NCBI GenBank assembly: GCA_944548615.1
Contig: OX155973.1
Coordinates: forward strand, 19,857,734-19,921,733
Length of the DNA: 64,000 nucleotides
DNA from: Micropterix aruncella
Lineage: Eukaryota > Arthropoda > Insecta > Lepidoptera > Micropterigidae
Reading direction: 5' to 3'
The notes beneath the pieces were generated by a model, which worked only from the letters and a program-made list of their open reading frames with translations, was not told the origin of the DNA and ran no database searches. This document shows, piece after piece, positions 59,421-64,000 of this stretch. The translations under genes were made by a program, and so were the position numbers. Numbering within the stretch: the stretch's first letter is position 1; every line of letters begins with the position of its first letter.

Positions 59421-61089
59421 TCTCTCCTCTTTCTAAGCGATGCGAAGGACGTTTCGATTAAATGTTACAAAATCACTCGAAGACGGCTGGAGCGCAGATA
59501 TCATAGAGGAGAAGTGTCAAACTCATTCATTAAAAATGACGTTTCGCTCGTTCGATTCGTTTCGATTTAGAGGAGGGTAATGACGTAATTTCTATACGAA
59601 AAAGAAATAATAAAATCGGTCGCCAGTGGTAGTTCGCTGAATCGGCGCGAAAGCGAAGCCGATAGATAACGCTAAATTTATAAAATCACCTTGCTGGCAT
59701 ATGCGTTGCATTTAACAGTATCGCCTATCTATGTAGCATAAAGTCGTCGATAGATAATACTTTATACTTCAACTTTGTTAGCGCGAATGTTATCTGTGTT
59801 TTTGATGAGCGTCGCTTATTTTTTGGCCGGCGAAGGTCTGGCCTGGTTTTCGTGGCGGCGCGTTGACCTGTCGAGCGTTACCCAATTCCTTATCAGCGTC
59901 GCACTATTTGCCCACAGTGCGACTGACCTGCAAGAAGGGTAAGGTGATAACGATTTCCACTTATCGCGAGTTTATCATCACATCACGAACAGTGATGCTG
60001 TTTTGCGTAATGTTTCCCCTCACCCAGTAAACCCTGAAAAAATAACACTGTAAAGCTGGATTCGCTAGGCAGCTGGACAATGTAAAGCTGACTGTGTCCT
60101 GACGTATAAAATGCTTTAATATTTCATCCAAGACTTCCATATTCATCTTTCGAATGTGTTATCTGCATTTTTTGCGTGAAGTCGCGATAATAATCTGCTG
60201 TGGAACTTTTTTCAACAGGATGATTCCTTGGTGATCATAACCAAATATCAACATTTGTCTGACTTTTAATTAACCTCGTCCAAATTAGTTGAACTTTCTG
60301 CTACTGATATCCAAGCTATTCGACAGATAAACACAGATGGTATCTTTTATGGAATAGGAAAGCTTTCCAGACAGCAATAAGTTATTGAGAAACAAGGATA
60401 AGAGATACTGCAGAAATATAAACACAAATAAACAAAAAACGGGTGCATTATTTATGAATTGGCCCTCGCAATATATAGTTACCAATATTACCAATAGACA
60501 TAGCGGCGTAGACATTTGAATGATAAATACTTGACAACGTGTCTCTAGAACTAATTTTTAAAAATCGAAATTTGAAACCGTCCAGTTTATTTTATCAAAG
60601 ATTTATTATCTGGAATAATTAATATATTAATATAGATAACCTCAACGGCTACAAATGCGGAAATGGAGTCCATTGGAATGGCGGAGCAGGCGAAAGGGGC
60701 AACCATCCCCTCCCCCCGACAGGGAGCTAACCCCACATATTAGGGTGTCTAGGTCATGTTGAAGCTGTACTGTCAGGCACGGTGGTGCAATAGAGTCGGT
60801 GGCGGAGGAGACCCTAGGGGTTCAACGGCAGCGCCAATAGTCCTAACATTGGATTAGTGTCTTAGCGATAGGTGGCAACCAGCCGTAAAACAACATAGCC
60901 ACATTTTAATCCTTGTCCATAAAATTACACAAATATGAAAATGAGCACAAATACTATGGCGTCCCCTGTAAGCGGCGTTCAAACCACAAGCACATCATTG
61001 CGATTATCAACCTAGAATGTAGGTTCCATCATGGGCAGTTTGTGGAACTTAGCGACGTCCTAATAAATGACGTGGTTATATAAAAAAAT
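59421..61089. other. unassigned DNA
   Basis: 59560-60130 is moderately GC-rich with no recognised protein. 60650-61075 looks like old transposon sequence ('cattggaatggcggagc', 'ctaggggttcaacggcagc') but I cannot place it. Confidence 0.4.
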
Positions 61090-61225
61090 ATTTAAAAAAT
61101 ACCTGCCAACGAAGACCTAAGAGAAGCTTAACTCGACGCCGACACAGCACAAAATCGTGCGCAGTGGAGGGGAAGGACAAGTAAGACCGACCTCAAGTAA
61201 ATGGAACAGGGTCTAGAAAGAAGAA
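61090..61225 (+). pseudogene. LINE RT extreme C-terminal scrap
   Basis: Residues L-R-E-A, stop, LDADTAQNRAQWRGRTSKTD then a stop and GAAGAAGAAG tail. Resembles the last residues of endonuclease-RT LINEs with an AAG tail. Short. Confidence 0.5.
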
Positions 61226-61559
61226 GAAGGAGAAACGTGTCTCCAGTACAAGTCATATTATATATGCCGGGGATGCTACTACCAGAATGAGAACAGTGGG
61301 ACTACTGTCAGGAAAAATCCTCTCTGTAGCCGCAAACTATCACTGTGCCTCAGAATAAGTGCCCGCGTACGGTGAAGTGCTACGTATTCTCCGCCAATTT
61401 GACGTTTTAAAACGAATGCATCAAGGAATGGAGTACTCACACGCTGCTGTGAGCTTTATAATACCCATTTAAATGGTATTGATATGTTTAATAATTCCAT
61501 AATCACTTACAAATACTCCGTAAATCAAACCCTAATCGATACAATAGGCTGACTATTCG

Positions 61560-61884
61560 TTTTTAGCTATTTTTATTGATTATTATTATTATTATTATAT
61601 TTTATATACGCTATTACTAATATCATACACGCTCACACTCCACACTTACACGCTCAACACATTCCCACAAACACATACACACACACCCTGCATACTAGGC
61701 TCTTATGTAGTTCTAAAATTGAAGGTACATTAGTTATATTAAGTAGTTTTTAAAAAAAACCTAATTTATGTAATTTTATTGAAATCCGTAACCGGTGTTA
61801 TTTTTTGTAAATCTGTATATTTAAAATAATATTATTACTGTAATACTGTGTGATTTCTCAATAAAGAATTGAATTGAATTGAAT
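61560..61884 (+). repeat. LINE-like 3' tail with (GAATT)n
   Basis: ATT-rich start, CA-rich middle (61620-61690), and an end reading 'tctcaataaagaattgaat' with four GAATT-type units. Polyadenylation-like AATAAA just before the pentamer run. Confidence 0.6.
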
Positions 61885-62195
61885 CTTCTAAAAGACGGAA
61901 GGTTGGACCCTCACCTAGACCCAGTGAACGACTGGTGCTACGATACTCCAAATATTATGAAAAGGAATGAAATTTATAATGGAGTAAGAATCTCGTTAGC
62001 GCATTTTCTTAGTTCTCTTTTTCCTACGCGAAGACGCGCGACATTCAAAACTTTGATAGTGTCCTTTCAGACTAAAGATAACACCAAATTGAACATATTT
62101 GGCTTTTCAATTGAAGATCATTGCTGTTCTGTATTTTTTTTATAATTATTAGACCTACCTGTTTAAAGTGGTCGGATAGGGATGCCTGACTATAT

Positions 62196-62427
62196 GCTCG
62201 TAACCAATCGAGAGACCGGAATAATCTGGTCGCAATTGGAAGCAAGGGCATTGGGTAACACTCCTGTCTATCTCGCGGTTAAGGCGTTGGCCTCTTGCGG
62301 GCATGTGGCGGAGCTTGGCGGTGGATTGTTTTGTCCAAGTCTTCTGCGTTCACTTCACGGGAGAGAGAACGACTAATCGTTAAAACTTCCTGAGGTTACG
62401 GGTTCGCCCGTTGTAGTTGACAACTCT
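62196..62427 (+). repeat. Rep-A, 5'-truncated 3' third
   Basis: Starts at 'cgtaaccaatcgagagacc' and ends 'gttgacaactct'. Hairpin TACGGGTTCGCCCGT. Loss of the 5' two thirds while keeping the 3' end is typical of retroposition. Confidence 0.87.
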
Positions 62428-62850
62428 ATATATGCGTAGACCTATCAGGTAAAGGCTCGAGTTGACCATAAGTAAATAATGAAGAGGATGAGCATCAGAA
62501 CATCCTTGTCCCACATCACTTACCGTTTTCAACACCTGATTCTTTGAACAGTCAATGCCAAATACTGTTACAATTGAAAATACTATATGTTTCATAGTTC
62601 AGGGTAGCCTTTACTAAAAGTGTGCGAGGTGTATAGTCGGTTTTTCTAGCCGACAAACTCGAACAGAAAACATCGCTAGTGTGGCTTAACCCAAATACGG
62701 GTCATTCGCATATTGAACGAGCATAGTTTAAACTGCACCACTAGTTACCATTAGTAATTTAGCGCATTTTTATTAAGTTACCGACAGTCATTTTATACTA
62801 ATCTATAGGTAATTGGTTTAGTAATGATTTTTATTTATTATGTATTTCTT
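62428..62850. other. unassigned DNA
   Basis: No feature recognised. Confidence 0.5.
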
Positions 62851-63420
62851 TTTAAGCTATTGCATAGCTTTTATCGCGGGCCTAGGTCAGCGCGGCGACC
62901 GAATGAAGAAATTTCTTAACGATAATTAATAATTTTAAACTGATAATTACGTCTAAACGAGTGCTGCTTACGATTCGAAAAAAATATATGTTAAACAAGA
63001 ACATTTTCCTAATATTCTTAGCTTTGAATATTTTAGATTTTGTTTATATTACATAGTGTAATTAATTTGTGAAATTAGGTCTAACTGAACACAAAAACGA
63101 CTACTACGCAAATACTATCTGGCGTATTATTATGAAACCTGCACCATTTAAAAGATAATTTAATTATCTATCTTTTTATCTACGATTTTTTTCGAATACT
63201 CCGTTTTTTTGGCTTTATCGAATAAAAAAATCGTGCGCGGCGCTCTATTGGAAGACGTTTAAATTATTCCGAATCATTTGCTTTCGCAGCCGCAAATGAT
63301 TCGGAATAATTTCAACGTTTTCCGATAGAGCGCAGATATCTGATATCAGAAAAAAATAAATAAATAAATAATTATAATTGCAAAGGTTGTTAAAAATGCT
63401 ATGCAATAGCTTTACCGCGG
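62851..63420. repeat. candidate short transposon with 'gctattgcatagc' ends
   Basis: 'aagctattgcatagctttta' followed by 'cgcgggcc' at 62852, and the inverted 'gctatgcaatagctttaccg' followed by 'cgg' at 63400. A 42-bp hairpin lies between them. The terminal word is nearly self-complementary, so orientation is ambiguous. Confidence 0.45.
63240..63333. repeat. 42-bp-arm hairpin
   Basis: Left arm 63240-63281 (GCGCTCTATTGGAAGACGTT...), loop TTTCGCAGCC (63282-63291), right arm 63292-63333. Four mismatches by eye. Confidence 0.9.
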
Positions 63421-63599
63421 CAGTCCCCGAGTGCCACACGTATTTTTTTTTTTATTTAATAAGGAAAACACACAGTATGACATTGTATACAATATCACAA
63501 TATTTGATACATTCCAAAATATAAAACCGATGACGGATAATCTGTGTATTACAATTTTTTATTTATTTTAATACAAGTAAATTTTAGTAATTAAAAGAC

Positions 63600-63890
63600 G
63601 GCCCGGTGGCATAGTGGTTAGGTCGCCTGATCTTACTTTGTAAGGTCCCGGGTTCGATTCCCGGCTGGGTCACCATTTTCCGTTGGGATCAAATTAATGG
63701 AATTGCATTTTCATTTCTGTCGATCGAATACAATAACAAGACACACTCTTACACACATGTTACACGCATACATACATATTAACACGTCACAGTAGGGTTG
63801 GTTGTAAGAAATTGTCATATGACAATAAACCCGCCCATTGTGAAATTTTCACAATAAAGAGTAGAAACAAACAAAACAAACAAATAAGTA
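63600..63890 (+). mobile_element. tRNA-derived SINE, copy 3, most intact
   Basis: The head (63600-63673) has a tRNA acceptor-like pairing GGCCCGG/CTGGGTC, A box TGGCATAGTGG, B box GGTTCGATTCC, and a degenerate anticodon arm (CTTAC TTT GTAAG). Then a 200-bp body and an 'aaacaaacaaaacaaac' tail. About 290 bp. Matches copies at 10934-11215 and 13045-13247. Mobilised in trans by a LINE, by analogy with other SINEs. Confidence 0.92.
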
Positions 63891-64000
63891 ATTTGGTGCC
63901 CATTTATTAATACAAAAACATATGACATTTGAATTGAGAATTGTGTGCGTAAATGTATGTTTGCTGGAAGAGCAAAGAAAACGGTGGAAGGGTGTGTGTG
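63891..64000. other. unassigned DNA at right edge
   Basis: Short AT-rich stretch with a terminal GT-rich run. Nothing recognised. Confidence 0.5.

Noticed and set aside
63600..63673. Functional tRNA gene
   Set aside because: The anticodon arm cannot form a normal 7-nt loop, and the sequence continues into a body and tail shared with two other copies, so it is a SINE head.

Overview
This window is repeat-dense, AT-rich eukaryotic DNA, almost certainly from an insect and most likely a moth or butterfly. The best lineage clue is an intact Helitron (45121-45897). It starts TCTATACTAACATTATAAAG, ends CTAG after a short hairpin, and sits between A and T, which matches the Helitron type common in Lepidoptera. 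Other support is inference: scattered 'gatggcgctgcag' repeat tails, jockey/R1/RLE-type non-LTR retrotransposon debris, and long (TA)n tracts typical of long-read assemblies. I found no intact host gene, no host exon I could defend, no rRNA, and no functional tRNA.

Layout. 1-252: TA tract. 0.9-2.8 kb: decayed reverse transcriptase (RT) with its 3' tail. 2.8-7.4 kb: small repeats. 7.4-10 kb: an RT fragment, then two facing copies of a restriction-like endonuclease (RLE) C-terminus, one split by a TTAA-flanked MITE. 10-16.5 kb: SINEs, Rep-A and short repeats. 17.4-18.4 kb: a Rep-A copy with a perfect 12-bp target duplication inside an older RT fragment. 19.5-21.4 kb: four TA tracts with related spacers. 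22.9-29.3 kb: several RT fragments, foldback ends, Rep-A pieces and an R1-like C-terminus. 31-33 kb: endonuclease and hAT fragments plus a minisatellite. 35.3-36.6 kb: a near-perfect 0.8-kb palindrome between TA tracts. 37.7-38.8 kb: two Rep-A copies in series. 42.4-44.0 kb: a 1.6-kb DNA transposon with CACTGG termini, a TAA duplication and a transposase broken by two stops. 45.1-45.9 kb: Helitron. 46-50.8 kb: RT debris, a foldback element and two Rep-A copies. 51.1-52.5 kb: Rep-A split by a 427-bp MITE. 53.3-57.0 kb: RTE-like RT end and two Rep-A copies. 57-64 kb: mostly old repeats, ending with a tRNA-derived SINE.

The most interesting element is what I call Rep-A: about 650-710 bp, GC-richer than its surroundings, without recognised coding capacity or long terminal inverted repeats, and present in about 17 whole or partial copies. 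Three copies have perfect 12-bp target duplications and a fourth has a 10/12 match. Other copies are 5'-truncated or have the 5' part inverted ahead of the 3' part. Together this looks like a non-autonomous retroposon moved by target-primed reverse transcription, although I see no poly(A) tail. It is my best candidate for something undescribed.

Nothing here works together as a pathway. The genes are fragments of mobile elements, and the nesting of insertions gives a relative age order.
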